Shown here in pieces: positions 1 to 11,885 of a stretch of 34,002 nt of DNA. The notes beneath the pieces were generated by a model. It was given only the letters and a program-made list of their open reading frames with translations. It did no database searches and had not been told where the DNA came from. Position numbers and translations under genes: made by a program. The stretch's first letter is position 1; the number at the start of each line of letters is the position of its first letter. Origin of the DNA: Neoconidiobolus thromboides FSU 785 (Eukaryota > Entomophthoromycota > Entomophthoromycetes > Entomophthorales > Neoconidiobolaceae); NCBI GenBank assembly GCA_025603075.1, contig MU626464.1, forward strand, positions 1 through 34,002. The letters are read 5' to 3'.

Positions 1-804
1 AGGTGGTACATGAGGTACAATATCCTTGTTATTAGTAACTCTTGTAGATAATAAACTCAATGAATCAAACCAAGTAGCAAAATCGGAATTTCCTACTCTT
101 GGTTGTCCATAGGTGAATAATTGTATATTTCCCCATGAGAGTTGTTGAGATGCTTGAAGATCAATAGCAGCTAAATTTGCAATTGCACCGCCTAAAGAGT
201 GACCAGTGACAACTAATTTAAAACCTGGATTGTTCTTTAATAAATCTTTGACTACAGGTGTATAAACTAAACTAAGTGCATCCCTAGCTTGTTTAAAACC
301 AAGATGAACTTGAACTTTACTATTACCAGAAAACAAATCCACTTTATCTACTTTAACATTTTGTACCCAATTTTTAATATTTGATGTGCCTCTAAATGGA
401 ACAACAATAAACTTGTTAGTGGGATCAAGTCCAATATAACCTCTAGTCTCATATCTATTTTCATTGAACGCTTTAACTACCTTTAAACTACCACAATCCA
501 AACAGTGGTTTCAATTCCAATTAATCAAGGCAAAGTCACCACAATAAGCAGCACCGGGTAATCGTGCAATTCTTTTGGCAGTGACTTCATCGGAAATGAA
601 CAATCTATTTATTGGTGGCCCCTTAGTTTCTCTCACTGGGATGTCCTTGAAATCCTTAAAAACTTGGCTAAGATCATGAATCAAATTATTGAAGTAGAAA
701 TCAGAGGAAGCCAAAGTACAACTAAGCTTAGCTTTTTGCTGTAACACACCATTAATGGCGGAAAGATAAAAAAGAGAAGCCAACAAGATATTGTTTAATT
801 CCAT
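1..804 (-). CDS. Secreted class 3 lipase, 3' end outside window, with an in-frame TGA (possible pseudogene)
   Basis: Extracellular triacylglycerol lipase of the Rhizopus/Rhizomucor alpha/beta-hydrolase type. Residues 1-20 form a signal peptide (MELNNILLASLFYLS...). The nucleophile elbow GHSLGG puts the catalytic Ser near residue 203, and the catalytic Asp is in NNKDIVPHVPP near 261. The catalytic His lies beyond the window edge. The frame is continuous from ATG 804 to base 1 except for TGA at 513-511 (codon 98). That codon falls where the family has the first Cys of its W-x-C-x-x-C motif (here W-N-stop-N-H-C). The 170 codons after the stop are open and well conserved, so the stop is recent, a sequencing error, or read through. 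No convincing intron removes it: the only nearby GT donor, GTGACT, is unlike introns seen elsewhere here. No frameshift is seen. Confidence 0.85.
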
Positions 805-836
805 ATTGAAATGTGTTTATAGTAATAAAATTAGCG

Positions 837-843
837 CTTTATA
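837..843 (-). promoter_or_regulatory. TATA-like box of the lipase gene
   Basis: TATAAAG on the minus strand, about 33 bp upstream of the lipase ATG. It is assigned by position and by analogy with TATA boxes before other genes here. Confidence 0.35.
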
Positions 844-1114
844 TCTATACTACTTTAGTTTATTATAACATATATATATGTCGATTCGAAATTGATTTGT
901 ATAAAATGCAAATGATAAACTTCTCCAACAACTCGATAATCAATTATGTAAAATTAAAAGATCAATGACAAAAATCTCAATAGTTAATGAATCAAGTGAT
1001 TCTGTAGTTACCATCTAGTTTTTTTATAGATAAATAAAATCAGCAATGACTATAACTAATCCTTTATATTTTATATAATAGCTTAGAATATTATAACAAC
1101 ACAATAAAAATATA

Positions 1115-1215
1115 TAGAGTATATTTTTGTATTTAAGAATTTTACTACCAATTTTTCTACTCAAATAGTGCTTGAAAGGTGGAAAAAGTAATGGAGCCAA
1201 AAAAAACATCACCAT
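1115..1215 (+). mobile_element. MITE-like element, copy 1
   Basis: About 100 bp that matches the family consensus: a GATGTATTTTTGT-like left end, a central CTCAAATAGTGCT block, then GGAAAAAGTAATG and a right end AAAAAACATC. The termini are inverted, and TA occurs on both sides. The left end is diverged (GAGTATAT). Confidence 0.7.
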
Positions 1216-1601
1216 ATAATATTATACTATAATTATTTGAGCGTCGATGTCTTTTATTTAATTGTCTTAAAATATAAGCTCAGGCGAACATGATAGAAAC
1301 AATTTCAAGTCCGAATGTTGTAGAAGCACCTTATAAGCTGAAAACATAAATTTAGAATTGGACACCGCATGTTTTAGTGTTAATTACATATCTGATATTT
1401 GATATATAAGTGGTTATTTTATGCTTACACATTAACAAACTCCTATTGAACATGAGAAATTATTCTTTTGATTATTTGAGGAATTATATTTTAATTTCTC
1501 TTACTGTAACTATATAGTTTTGGTGCTTTTTTTATTCTGTTTTAAAGCCATTTAAATTTAATGAAACATATTAGACGTTGCAAACATTCTAAATATAATT
1601 A

Positions 1602-1692
1602 TAAAGATGTCTTTTTTATTTCAGCATTTCACTGACAGTTTATCAGATGTTGACATTGCGTAAAAGGAGATCAAAAAAATAAAGCATTCCGA
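1602..1692. mobile_element. MITE-like element, subfamily B, copy 1
   Basis: A 91-bp TA-flanked segment. It shares the 20-base block AAGATGTCTTTTTTATTTCA and an alignable middle (CAGTTT...ACATTG..TAAA) with 11284-11374. Its right end, GCATTCC, is an imperfect inverse of the left end. Its termini resemble the main family. Confidence 0.5.
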
Positions 1693-4600
1693 TATACCAA
1701 CTTATAAAAAATAACTCTTTTATTGAATGCTAATGATCAAAAGTAGTAATGGGATTTTTATGGTTTCAACTTCAATTTAGTTAAAACTTCATAATTTATA
1801 TGAGTAAGTTTAAAACTCGATTAGAATTAAAAAACCCCAATTTTACTTTTTTTGCTCATTTCCTATGTAACATGAACTTTTTAAAAGCTATTAAATGAAA
1901 CCAAACAAAGAAACATTCTATGAATATTTTGAAATTAAGCAACATTTGTAGCGTTTAGTACTTAATTTACGATTTTTGCTAAAAATCAAAATTGTAAAAG
2001 TTTGAATCAGCTTTTAAACCAGTCCCTATTAATTATTTTAGTATCAAATTAAATACTGTTTTATAAAATTTCAAAGTACAATAAATTACATTTAATAAAC
2101 AAGGCACTTTAATCTATTAAATTTTATTAATTACTCATAAAAAATCTCAGTTTTTTATAGAACTCTTTTATAATAATATGATAAAAGGTGAATTGATAAA
2201 GCTTAAAAATATTGAAATTATCTATAGTTGGCAATCAGTATTGTAATTTATTTGTAGAAAAATTATGTGGGATTTATAGCAGAATTTAAACTAAGAATAG
2301 GTATGATAAGCTTTCAGATAGGAAGCTCTTTTGTTACTGGATTCATATTAGAACTGATGCAGGAGATAAGATGAGTTTATAGTAAAGCTTGTGTGGAATA
2401 TACAACCTAATCTCTTAAGATAGCTTATAAATACAGATTATCTTATTTAAAGATAAAACCAGGGTATTAACAGCATTGAGACATAAAGACCACTCTATTC
2501 GCAAAGGGAGAACAAGATATGGTTTGGAGAAAAGACGATTTGGTATCAGAAAACTGTACTTCAATATAGTAATAGGCATATAGTTAATGATTTTATTATT
2601 TTTAATATAATACTCTAAAAATAGGTTTGATTAAAATAGACTCTTTATTTGCTTTATTGACCTTTTTTTTTCGATTCTTGTTTTATATTATTAAACGCTT
2701 AATTAATTTATTTAATTAATCTAATTATTGCTTATTGCTACTTTTCTATCTATTGCCTAAACAATTCATTTCATTGATTTAGTAAATTGATCAGTAATGC
2801 TTATTTAGATATTTATTGAGTATAATCTGATTAACAAATAAAGTATTTATTTGAATTGAAAGTTTATCTCATCTGAAAGCAAACCAAAAATAAATTGTAG
2901 TAAAAAAGTAACTATAATAACCTCAAGATGAATGCCTATTGAACAAATACAGGAATAGAGTCTCATGTTAATTAGCTTTTGTTTGGACTTTTGTATAGCA
3001 CATTTATATTTTATAGGAACTTGCCTTTTATAACCACTTTAATCTATCATATCATATTAACATATCCCTTCGTTCTAGTCAAATATTAAATTGTTCCACT
3101 GCCTCTGCTAGATTTCCAAATGGCAGTTCTAACTCCTTTCAATTGAATTACTTTATTTATTCAAACATCTAATAAATGTAATTTAATCTTTTATTACTAT
3201 TTTAGTTTCTATAACATTTAAATATAAATAAACAATTTCTTCCTAAAAATTAAATACTCAATTATAAATATTCAAAGGATCACTGATAACTTTAAATTAG
3301 TCTTAAAGCTAGTAGCTACTATATGAAAACATAACATTAAACATCTGACTATTGATTTGCGTTTACAATTCAATAAGTAAATTACATATTATCAAATTGT
3401 AGGATCTAGATATTAAATCGATAACAATGGATAGCTCATTTAAATTGTTTTTATTGCTGATGTCTATATTTATAGCTCCAAATGATAGTTGATAAACAAT
3501 AAAATTAAAATTCCAATTCAGCTCATTAAATTCAAGCTTTAACTATTCACACAAGGCCACTAATCACCAACTAAATAACTGGAATAACCCAAAAAGACCC
3601 GTTTAGCCAATATAAGTGAAAGGAAGCTAATGTCTAGTCTAAAAATAATGTAAGACTTAGGAGAATGGGATCTCAGCAAGAGTTGTTTAAATCATAAAAT
3701 TTTCATTTAATTATATTGAACAATTAAAAAGTATTAACCTATGTACAACAGTTAATGGAAAAAGATGAGCAGATGAGTAAAAGATCCTTGACTGAAATGA
3801 TCAATAGTGATAACGAATATATTATTTGATTGCCTAAAGACAGTCAATAGCATTTTGTTGATAGTTTATAATCTAATAAGTGCAAAATGTTACTGTTAGT
3901 TACTTTTGGGATATTTTTATTTTAAGCTTTCTAAGTCTAGTTTTAGGCATTCAGAGTCTATCTACTACCAAAACAGTATTTAACACCAAAGTACCAAAAG
4001 CGCTTAGTACTGATCAAAAATTTGAGCTACAAAAAAGTAACTATTTTTTTAACTGAATACAAATGAGAGGAAAATGCCTACTCACACAAATTCGATTATC
4101 TTGTGATAAAAATATGCGAAGTTATGGGGTGCCACAGTCGATCTTATTTATATTTAGAAGCAAAGAAAAATGCCTTAAAGTTCGCACATATTTGTAACTA
4201 AACACTCCTACTAACAAAGGCTTTCCAAAAAAAGATTGAGTACATATAAATGTAACATTTACTGCCTTACTTGTCTAAAAATTATGAGATCCGTGAATTC
4301 TATTTTTGTACTTATTTCAAGTAGCCCAATATGATTAAGTTGGATGTTTCATTAAAGTTAAGTAAGTTTAATCATATTAATCTATTATTCAATTATGTTG
4401 AGTAACAATGTAAATTTATAGTGATAAATCCGATAGCGTTAGAAGAACTTAAGGTTTAATTAACGAACTTTATAGTACATAGAACTATTGATTTATACTA
4501 TTAATATTATTCATAGATTTTGTTTTTACTTGTTTTAATGCTATTCATATATATTATTGCTATATCAATACAAACGACATTATTTGCTACAATATGCGTC

Positions 4601-5343
4601 ATTTTTAATTCGTGTAATATTTTTATTTACCACCATTTTTGAGCCTTAGTATACATCAAAGCTTTTAGTTAAATCATAATATAAATATATGTTTTACCCT
4701 GTTAATTATACAATACCAAATTTCTAGAATAAACGGATACTTTTTCATATATCATTCTATTTATTTATAGACAAAACATAAGGACCAAGTGTGAGTCTAG
4801 GAGCTCTTATATAACGGTGGTTCCTATATAAGGATTAACTATTAGGAGATTATAACGTGAACTTAATTAAACTATGGTGACTTAGTTATAATTATCTCAA
4901 CAATAATTTGGCCGAGTATCTTATTCGCAATCTTGGAACACAGATAAAAAAATACATTTAAAATTCACTTATAGTGACCCTTATTACATTCATGTATTGA
5001 TAGAAACTCTTTGGGAATAATTTTTTGCCAAACTTTTGCTGTCACTATTAACTTAATAATTACTTTGAATTGACTATAGAAAGATATTTTAGTTAGAACT
5101 CGCTATTATTGGATTTTCTATTAAAAAACCTCAGAACCAATTGTGGAAGTTTTCAACAATTTAAATAATATATGTTTAATACAGAAAACCTACTTTTACT
5201 AATAACACGAATGATTTATAATACGAGATGACTAAAACAACATAACATCTGTATATGCGAAAAGTAAATAGGCAGGTAGTTAAAAATGTATAATTATTTT
5301 ATAAATTGAATTAAATTTAACAAATTAAACCAGATTGTACTTT

Positions 5344-5376
5344 CGCGATTTTATAAATGGAAATACGGTAATTGTG
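5344..5376. repeat. Dispersed short repeat, copy 1
   Basis: The 15-base string CGCGATTTTATAAAT is identical at 7470-7484. Both are followed by a similar ATAYGGTAATTG stretch. This copy sits about 280 bp upstream of the first CENP-B-like gene. Function unknown; it could be a remnant of an element or of a duplicated promoter. Confidence 0.4.
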
Positions 5377-5604
5377 AAACTCTAAAAAGGGATTAATAAA
5401 TTAATTAGTGTTTTTTTACGTTGTAAGAGAAAGCTAATCTATAAAGTTGAAATTTATTTTTAGAAGTATGTGGCTAGATAACCAACTAAAATAACTAGAA
5501 CTGATGAGGAAAAACTTTGGATAAATTTGGTATTTCGAGAAATTTTAAACTACATGTGACCTTGAGAATTGGCTTCTGTTAATGTACTTGGTATAAAATG
5601 TAAG

Positions 5605-5613
5605 TATATAAAG
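5605..5613 (+). promoter_or_regulatory. TATA-like box before the 5654 gene
   Basis: TATATAAAG lies 49 bp before the ATG. A second candidate, TATAAAA, is just upstream near 5592. Confidence 0.45.
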
Positions 5614-5653
5614 ATTTTGTTGTCCATTAATTTATCTACCAATTTTTGTTAAA

Positions 5654-6367
5654 ATGAATGCAGCTTTGAGTAAACGTAGAGTGTTGGATATCAAAACCAA
5701 AAAGAACATAATAGAAAAAAGTGAGCTTGGTTTATCTCATCAAAAGATTGCGGATATGTATAATATAGGCCGTAGTACAGTAACTAAGATCATCCAAAGA
5801 AAGCAGTATATACTTAGTAGCACAATAGCTGAATACAGATCCAGTAGAAAACGTATTCGAAAAACAGAGCATGATTTACTTGAGAAAAAATTGCTAGAAC
5901 TTTGCTTTGATTTTAACGATGGAAGATCTTTAATTAAACCTGGAGTAGATGCTGAAAAGATTATAGCTAAAGCTAATGAACTTGCGGTTGAATTTGGGTA
6001 TTGGAATTTTGTTGGTGATTTGACATGGGCTGGTAGGTTCCGTAGGAAATATAATTTAAATTTCAAAATAAGTAAGAAGAAATTAAATAATAACCCTGTT
6101 GTAACAAGCAATGTTACACCAGACATTACGAATAACCAGTCTCAAGCTAGCAGTTCTTTTGATTCCAAATCATACGATCCTACTTTAATTGGGTATAATA
6201 ATAATAATTTGTTTGATGCTGCGTATTTTAATTTTCCTTCTATTGAACCTTCCTTTTCTTCTTCCCCATTGCTTTATTCTCAACACTCACCATCGTTTGA
6301 ACATAATTTTATGTTTGATCAATATTGTCAGGAGATTTACTATCCTTTACCACATTACTATAATTAA
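5654..6367 (+). CDS. CENP-B/pogo-type HTH DNA-binding protein without transposase domain (paralogue 1)
   Basis: A 237-aa single-exon protein, probably a nuclear DNA-binding factor. Residues 7-56 form the first helix-turn-helix (KRRVLDIKTKKNIIE... LSHQKIADMYNIGRSTVTKI), the psq/CENP-B N-terminal type. A basic patch SSRKRIRK follows at about 63-70. Residues 70-135 match the second CENP-B-type HTH, ending in the Trp-containing helix LTWAGRFRRKYNL. A segment TSNVTPD (about 151-157) corresponds to the SNVPE motif of paralogues 3 and 4. The tail is rich in Ser, Pro, Asn, Tyr and Phe and ends HYYN. CENP-B and pogo/Tigger proteins carry a DDE catalytic domain after these HTHs; here it is wholly absent and the stop is natural. 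It is closest to paralogue 2 in the second HTH and the basic run after it. The target site is unknown. Confidence 0.85.
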   Translation: MNAALSKRRVLDIKTKKNIIEKSELGLSHQKIADMYNIGRSTVTKIIQRKQYILSSTIAEYRSSRKRIRKTEHDLLEKKLLELCFDFNDGRSLIKPGVDAEKIIAKANELAVEFGYWNFVGDLTWAGRFRRKYNLNFKISKKKLNNNPVVTSNVTPDITNNQSQASSSFDSKSYDPTLIGYNNNNLFDAAYFNFPSIEPSFSSSPLLYSQHSPSFEHNFMFDQYCQEIYYPLPHYYN

Positions 6368-7469
6368 TTTATATGAAATTAGATCTTTTTGTTTGTAACA
6401 TAACTATTAAAATATTGAATATTAAAACTTTGAATTTCATTTTTTATTTTGAAAGTTTTTATTTTAGCTTATAGTATCTTTTATAATATGACTATAAAGT
6501 TTGAAGAGAATATGGTAATGCATACAACAAAAGTCGTCATTTATTATCTTAATATTTATTGATTTTATTCTTTTTAAAATGTGATAGGATAAAAGTAAAT
6601 GTGAAATTTGTGAGGGAAGTGTAAAATAAATTTTATATTTAAAATCGGACATAATAAACAAAATTTAGAATTTAAATTAATCATACTAAACTTAACAAGG
6701 ATACGGGTGAGTTAAAAACCTGATTAAAATTTAAAAAAATCATCAGCTTGAGAGTTATGATTGAAGTTACAAAAATTGCGTGACTAATTTAAAAAAAAAG
6801 TAAAAAGCGACTTTTTATATATTTATGGCTAGCTTACACTTTTTATAAAATAGTAAATATGGAAAGTGGAACCTTAAGTTCAAATCAGATTTTATATGAT
6901 TGCGGTCACTTTTAATGGCATTTTTTCACTTAAAAATTAGCGATAGTATTCATTCTTTCTATTAAAATTAATTTTGTCATCATTTAATGAAACTGGTTTT
7001 CATTTTACAGCTTTCTTACTTTCAGCCTTTCTAACTTATATACTACAAAATAGTCTCTACTGGTTATTGAATGATAGGTATCAACTTGATAGTTTTTACT
7101 TAAAAATAACCCCTTAAAAGGACTTTATAGTTAAAGGTTAAACCAAAATAGCTATTGAACTATTATAAATAATGATAAGTAGATTTGTATAAGATCTTAA
7201 GGATAGTCTAGATGCTCCTTTCCAAACCAAATCTAACCATTTTATATTTTGAATACTAATTTATTAGAAAATTTTCATATTTTCCACTTTAAATTAAATA
7301 GAAAATGGTATTAAATCGCGGTCTACCCTTTTAGGACTTTTGAATAATAGACTATTTTAGGTAACTACATTAATTCTATTTAGTTATATAAATTGCAATT
7401 TTCAAAATGTTACAAAAAATTAAACTAATAGAAGCAAGTAATATTTATTCTAGAGCATTAAAATGTTAG

Positions 7470-7507
7470 CGCGATTTTATAAATAAACACTAAATATGGT
7501 AATTGAT
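7470..7507. repeat. Dispersed short repeat, copy 2
   Basis: It shares CGCGATTTTATAAAT and a following TATGGTAATTG with the copy at 5344-5376, in the same orientation. No gene is adjacent. Confidence 0.4.
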
Positions 7508-7516
7508 ATTTCAAAT

Positions 7517-7539
7517 AATCCTGCTTGATAAGCAGGATT
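7517..7539. repeat. Perfect 10-bp hairpin
   Basis: The arms AATCCTGCTT and AAGCAGGATT are perfect inverse complements with a 3-nt loop (GAT). It lies 10 bp after the short dispersed repeat. It is not next to a gene end, so I do not call it a terminator. Confidence 0.5.
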
Positions 7540-10170
7540 GAAGTAGCTACTTAATGAACATTGCGTTTTGGAACTTCACTTTACTTTTAAAAATGTCGTT
7601 TCTCATTCTCGTCATTAAAATTTTATTAGTTCCCATACTCATATCTTATTCGCTCCTCTTATTTGTATATCGCTTTATATGTCTTCCCTTTAACTTTATT
7701 TGATAATTAATAGTGAAATTCGATTCTACTATCGGTTCATCTTGAAACCATATATTTCTTAATAGCAAAATTAATTTTATTATGCTATGAAAAATAATCG
7801 TCATTTCAGTCCAAGTGTTATTGATGGAAATTGTAATACAAATGTGATTATGTTTGAAAATCGAAATCGCTGTTAATTTTATAGCTTTGTCAAACAGGAA
7901 TCTTATAATCAGCTATTTTGAATATAATGAGCTAATATTTTGACGAAATACAAATGTACAAATAGTTGTTTACAACTTTTTAAAAAGTAAAATAAAGCTT
8001 ATAGACTATTTATTATGAAATTTGCAGCAATTTTTTCCAAAATGTGTCAGCTCAATAGATTAATAATGAGTTTGTTTGTATAAAAAAGAGCAGAAAGAAG
8101 GCAAACTTAATATAAAAGCAGAAATTTGAAATTCGATGAAGCAACCTATACACAAACTCAAAATCTAAAAAAGACCTGACTATAAATTCGAGCTGTATGG
8201 ATGTGACTTTTAGGCTATAAAAAAACAAACTTGGTTTTCAAGAAATAAATTAATAATAGAAATAAAGAGAAATACGGCTTCTGATTTTATACTACAAAGC
8301 GTTAAAGTTATGCGTATAATCCATAATCTGTAAATTATAACCAAAAGTAAAGATTAAAAAGCAAGAAGTTAAAAAGGAATTTAGACGAGTGTTTAATACT
8401 AGATTCAAACAAAAAGGCAAAAGAACTATAATGCATCGTATCTAATCCAGCCCTCTTAATTCATTTTTTGAGTTTACTTCAAGGGAAATTAATTTTTTTA
8501 CACTAAAACAAAAACTAGCAAATGTAAATATCTTTGATGTTTAAGGATCCTACCAACAGCTTTTTCGTTCAGCGTTGCTTAATAATTGGAAAAATAAAGG
8601 GAGCCAAAAGATTGATTCCCAGATTAACTTTTTATAAACTAGTAAATAATTTAGGAAAATTACATACAAGTTCTACATTCCAAAAAACTCAAAAAATGAC
8701 CAAACTATATTGTATTAAAAAATGTTAATCCTAAAAGCTGAGAAATTTTTGGTCAAGAAGCAGTTTTAATAATTTCAATAGCATCATCATACTTACTATG
8801 GCTCATATTCTCTTTCCAGGTAGAGGGGTACTCTTGATAGATAAATCCCTCCTCTCTTCTCCTTTTCCTAATACAAGTAATACAGAAAATGTGAATTCCT
8901 TGCACAAAACTCTTTTGATTATGTATATCGACTAGAACCATATTCATCAATCCCTTAAATCCACTCACATCCCATCTTTAGCCTTAATGAAAACTGGTAT
9001 AGATACGCAATTTTCAGAAAGCAACTTTGATAGTTGTTGAAATCGTTAGAAATTTAGTATACAATCAGTATCTAACAAGGACCTTTTAGTAATGAATGAG
9101 AAATTAATTATTAATACATACTTTCTTAAAAGGGTAATTCACAAATTATTTTGATATTCTATCTGATCTTGACTTTACATTTTAAATTTACTTTTATATT
9201 TCTTTAGACAGGTATTGGAACAGTTTTAGGAAAAACTAGTGAGTGACATAAAAGCTTAATATTATAATTTTGTATTAGGATCTAAATGATATCAGCAGTA
9301 AGTCCTTCGTTAATTTATCCGAAAATAGAGTAACCAAAAGGTTTTGGCTCATTAGGTCTACAATAACAAAATGACTGAACCATTTCGGAAGAACATGTTT
9401 ATTATGGACTTTTAGTTTCATTGTAATAAATACTTGTTCTTAAACACAAATTCTAGGCCAACCTAAAAATAATCTGCTCTTAAAGCAAATCGTAAGGTTC
9501 TAAAAATCAATAATTATAGTGCATGATGAAAAATAACTAGACATAATATACCGTCTGACTGAAACTTTTTCCAACCATCTAAAGATAAATTCATAATGTC
9601 TTTTCAGGAAATCAAATAAAAAAAGTACCATTGGATTTTTATAAAGCCCATCAAAACAGTATTGTATACATGAGACAGATACACTGCCACCTCTATTGAC
9701 CTCACCTATTGACCCCATATATATTAAATACATATGGCTTTTGCTTCAACCACTACATTATTTATTTGTAGTGTAAAGAGCAATTTCAGTTTATTTGTAT
9801 ACCAGCTTTAGAGCAAATTTGATGTTATTGTCTACAACTCTTATTATGGGTATTTATAAGTTGATAGCTAAGAGATTAAATTTTAAAGTGAATCGAGTAT
9901 AGTTAAAATAGCAATTTAAATCAAAAGACCACAAATTTTTTATGTACTGGTAATATTAGTGACGAACTTGTCCGATATAATATGCAAATACATAAGAAAC
10001 AGATTTAAATCACATTAAGTCGTTGAAAAATAATACTTAAAGTAAGTTATAAATTTAAAACAGAAAAAATTGTATAGTAGCAATCTCAAAAAAACCAAAT
10101 ATGTTAATCAGTTTTTATTAGTTTTATTTTTTAATGTTTTTACAAAATAACAAAGGGAAAACCAACTCTT

Positions 10171-11007
10171 CTAATTATAATTATTATAGAGGCCTAACTC
10201 AAGAAAGGAAGTGAGCTCAGACGTTGTTTGAGGAAATTGGTTATATTCTGGGATAGAAGGCGATGATATGCAATTAAATACGTCTAAAGAGTGAATTGAA
10301 GGAGATTCTGGGTTACAGTTATCCAGAGGGAGGAAAGGGTGATCAGGACCAGCACCCCAATTTATTGAAAAGTAAGAGAAGTTGTTAGAGTTCAATGGTG
10401 GAAAGTTTGGGATATAGTAATTTGAGCTGTTCAAATCCAAAGGGAATAACTCATTATTAAAACTAGAAGGATTCTGGATTGGCGATATACTATTGCTATT
10501 TGCTGTATATACAAATGGATTATACACTATGTTACTACTTACAATATTTGTGGGCGAGTAATCTACCTCGCTAGGAACTTCTTTTTTTGTCACTTTAAAG
10601 CCAAGTTGAAATCTCTTGCGGAACTTTAATAGCCAAGTATGAGTGGCCTCAAAGTTGCCTATATCCAATTCTTTGGCGATTTGATTTGCTTTATAGATGA
10701 TGTCATGTGGTTGAATTTGAATGCTATCATTGCTCTTTTCACTGTTGAAATCATTGTACCATTCTATAACTCTTTTTTCAATTATATCAAATTGATTTAT
10801 CCTGATTCTCTTCCTGTTATCATCATATTCACCAATAGTATTATTTAAAATCACATCTTTTCGTAATAGTATTTTGGTTACTGTACTACGTCCAATATTA
10901 AAACTCTCGGCTATCTTTTGATGTGAGTATCCACTTTTACTAAGCTCAATAATATCTTTTTTGGTTTTGATGTCTAAAACACGACGTTTGGACTGATTTG
11001 GCGACAT
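10171..11007 (-). CDS. CENP-B/pogo-type HTH DNA-binding protein without transposase domain (paralogue 2)
   Basis: A 278-aa single-exon protein, the longest of the four paralogues. The first HTH at about 7-56 is nearly identical to paralogue 1 (KRRVLDIKTKKDIIE... YSHQKIAESFNIGRSTVTKI). The basic patch DNRKRIRI is at 63-70. The second CENP-B-type HTH at about 70-135 ends in HTWLLKFRKRFQL, followed by a basic run FKVTKKE. The tail (about 150-278) is Pro/Ser/Asn/Tyr-rich with many acidic and aromatic residues and ends LGLYNNYN. Such a tail could act in activation or protein contact, but that is inference. There is no DDE domain. Its SSNIVYNP segment (about 157-164) is a weaker match to the SNVPE motif of paralogues 3 and 4. 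This is the only family member here on the minus strand. Confidence 0.85.
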   Translation of the reverse strand: MSPNQSKRRVLDIKTKKDIIELSKSGYSHQKIAESFNIGRSTVTKILLRKDVILNNTIGEYDDNRKRIRINQFDIIEKRVIEWYNDFNSEKSNDSIQIQPHDIIYKANQIAKELDIGNFEATHTWLLKFRKRFQLGFKVTKKEVPSEVDYSPTNIVSSNIVYNPFVYTANSNSISPIQNPSSFNNELFPLDLNSSNYYIPNFPPLNSNNFSYFSINWGAGPDHPFLPLDNCNPESPSIHSLDVFNCISSPSIPEYNQFPQTTSELTSFLELGLYNNYN

Positions 11008-11065
11008 AATAATTTATATTTAGTTAGTAATCTTTTGGATTTTGTTTTTTCGGGATTACTTCTCA

Positions 11066-11074
11066 CCTTTTATA
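11066..11074 (-). promoter_or_regulatory. TATA-like box before the 10171-11007 gene
   Basis: TATAAAAGG on the minus strand, about 60 bp before the ATG at 11007. Confidence 0.5.
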
Positions 11075-11283
11075 CATTTTGAAATTAATCTATCTATTCC
11101 AAAAACGAAATCTATTCTCTTATTCGCGAGCCTCCATCTCGAGTTCCCTTTTATGAATATAAAAACCTTTGCTTACTATATTTATAAAAGTTCTTTAACA
11201 TTGTAAGAACAGTTTAAATCAAACTCCGTAATTTTAAGGTATAGTCAGGCTTGAAATTTTATGTTGATTCTATAAACAGTATA

Positions 11284-11374
11284 TGAAGATGTCTTTTTTA
11301 TTTCAATATTTAGTTTGCTGTTTTCAGTTTTACATTGTATAAATATATACAAGTAATGAACCAAAAGTCATTTC
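11284..11374. mobile_element. MITE-like element, subfamily B, copy 2
   Basis: A 91-bp segment between TA dinucleotides with imperfect inverted ends (TGAAGATGTCTTTT / AAAAGTCATTTC). It aligns with the copy at 1602-1692 through a shared 20-base left block and the middle. Its right part contains GTAATGAACCAAAA, similar to the main family's GTAATGAAGCCAAAA. Confidence 0.5.
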
Positions 11375-11773
11375 TATATTCTTTCTTCTATATTATTTAT
11401 TTGTGCTAACCAAAAGGTTCGCTTTTGTACATTTTTCTATTTAGCTTATTTTTTAGGTACCTGATTAATTTCTACTATGTAGTGCTAAAATTTTTCCAAT
11501 TTTGATTACCTTTTTAATCATACATTCTATATAATGCTTAATTGTTGGCGTTCTTTTAAGGTAAATATCATACTATAAATGGTACAAAGAACATACCTAG
11601 AACAATTAATATTTTTTATATATTAATTGTGTTTCAAAAATCAACAATGGTTTAATATAATCTTAAATAAACTTATCATTTATTTACTACATAAACTCAC
11701 ATTATAAGATATGGGTTTTTCAATCAAACAACTAAATCACAATAAAGCGTTACTTATAAATAGAATTATACAT

Positions 11774-11885
11774 ATGAGGATGTATTTTTATGTTTAATAA
11801 TTTTACCAATAATTTTACTAATAATTTTTCCACTCAAATAGCGCTTAAAAATCGAAAAAGCAATGAAACTAAAAAACATTCTGAT
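11774..11885 (+). mobile_element. MITE-like element, copy 2
   Basis: It is flanked by TA on both sides. The left end is GAGGATGTATTTTTATG, the centre CCACTCAAATAGCGCTTAAA, and the right end is GCAATGAAACTAAAAAACATTC. It is about 12 bp longer than other copies because AATTTTACYAAT is locally duplicated. Confidence 0.75.

Larger units (their letters stand above)
844..5604. other. Gene desert, about 4.8 kb
   Basis: I see no convincing gene on either strand. Open frames are short, low-complexity and full of AT-rich codons. It holds one MITE-like copy (1115-1215), one copy of a related subfamily (1602-1692), and an 8-bp inverted repeat CTTATATA/TATATAAG (4806-4832). A motif at 5344-5376 recurs at 7470-7507. 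A slightly GC-richer patch near 2300-2560 may be decayed coding sequence, but nothing is recognisable. Confidence 0.6.
6368..10170. other. Gene desert, about 3.8 kb
   Basis: No gene recognised. It contains a short dispersed repeat (7470-7507) and a perfect hairpin (7517-7539). Two open stretches on the minus strand (8753-8968, 77 bp-rich in Lys/Arg codons, and 9500-9733) look somewhat coding-like but match nothing I know. The first lacks an ATG start. Confidence 0.55.

Noticed and set aside
8753-8968. Minus-strand open frame with an RKRRREEGF segment
   Set aside because: It has no ATG (GTG only), no recognisable domain and no flanking exons with good splice sites. At most a decayed fragment.
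9500-9733. 77-aa minus-strand open frame
   Set aside because: Mixed hydrophobic sequence with no motif or promoter context.
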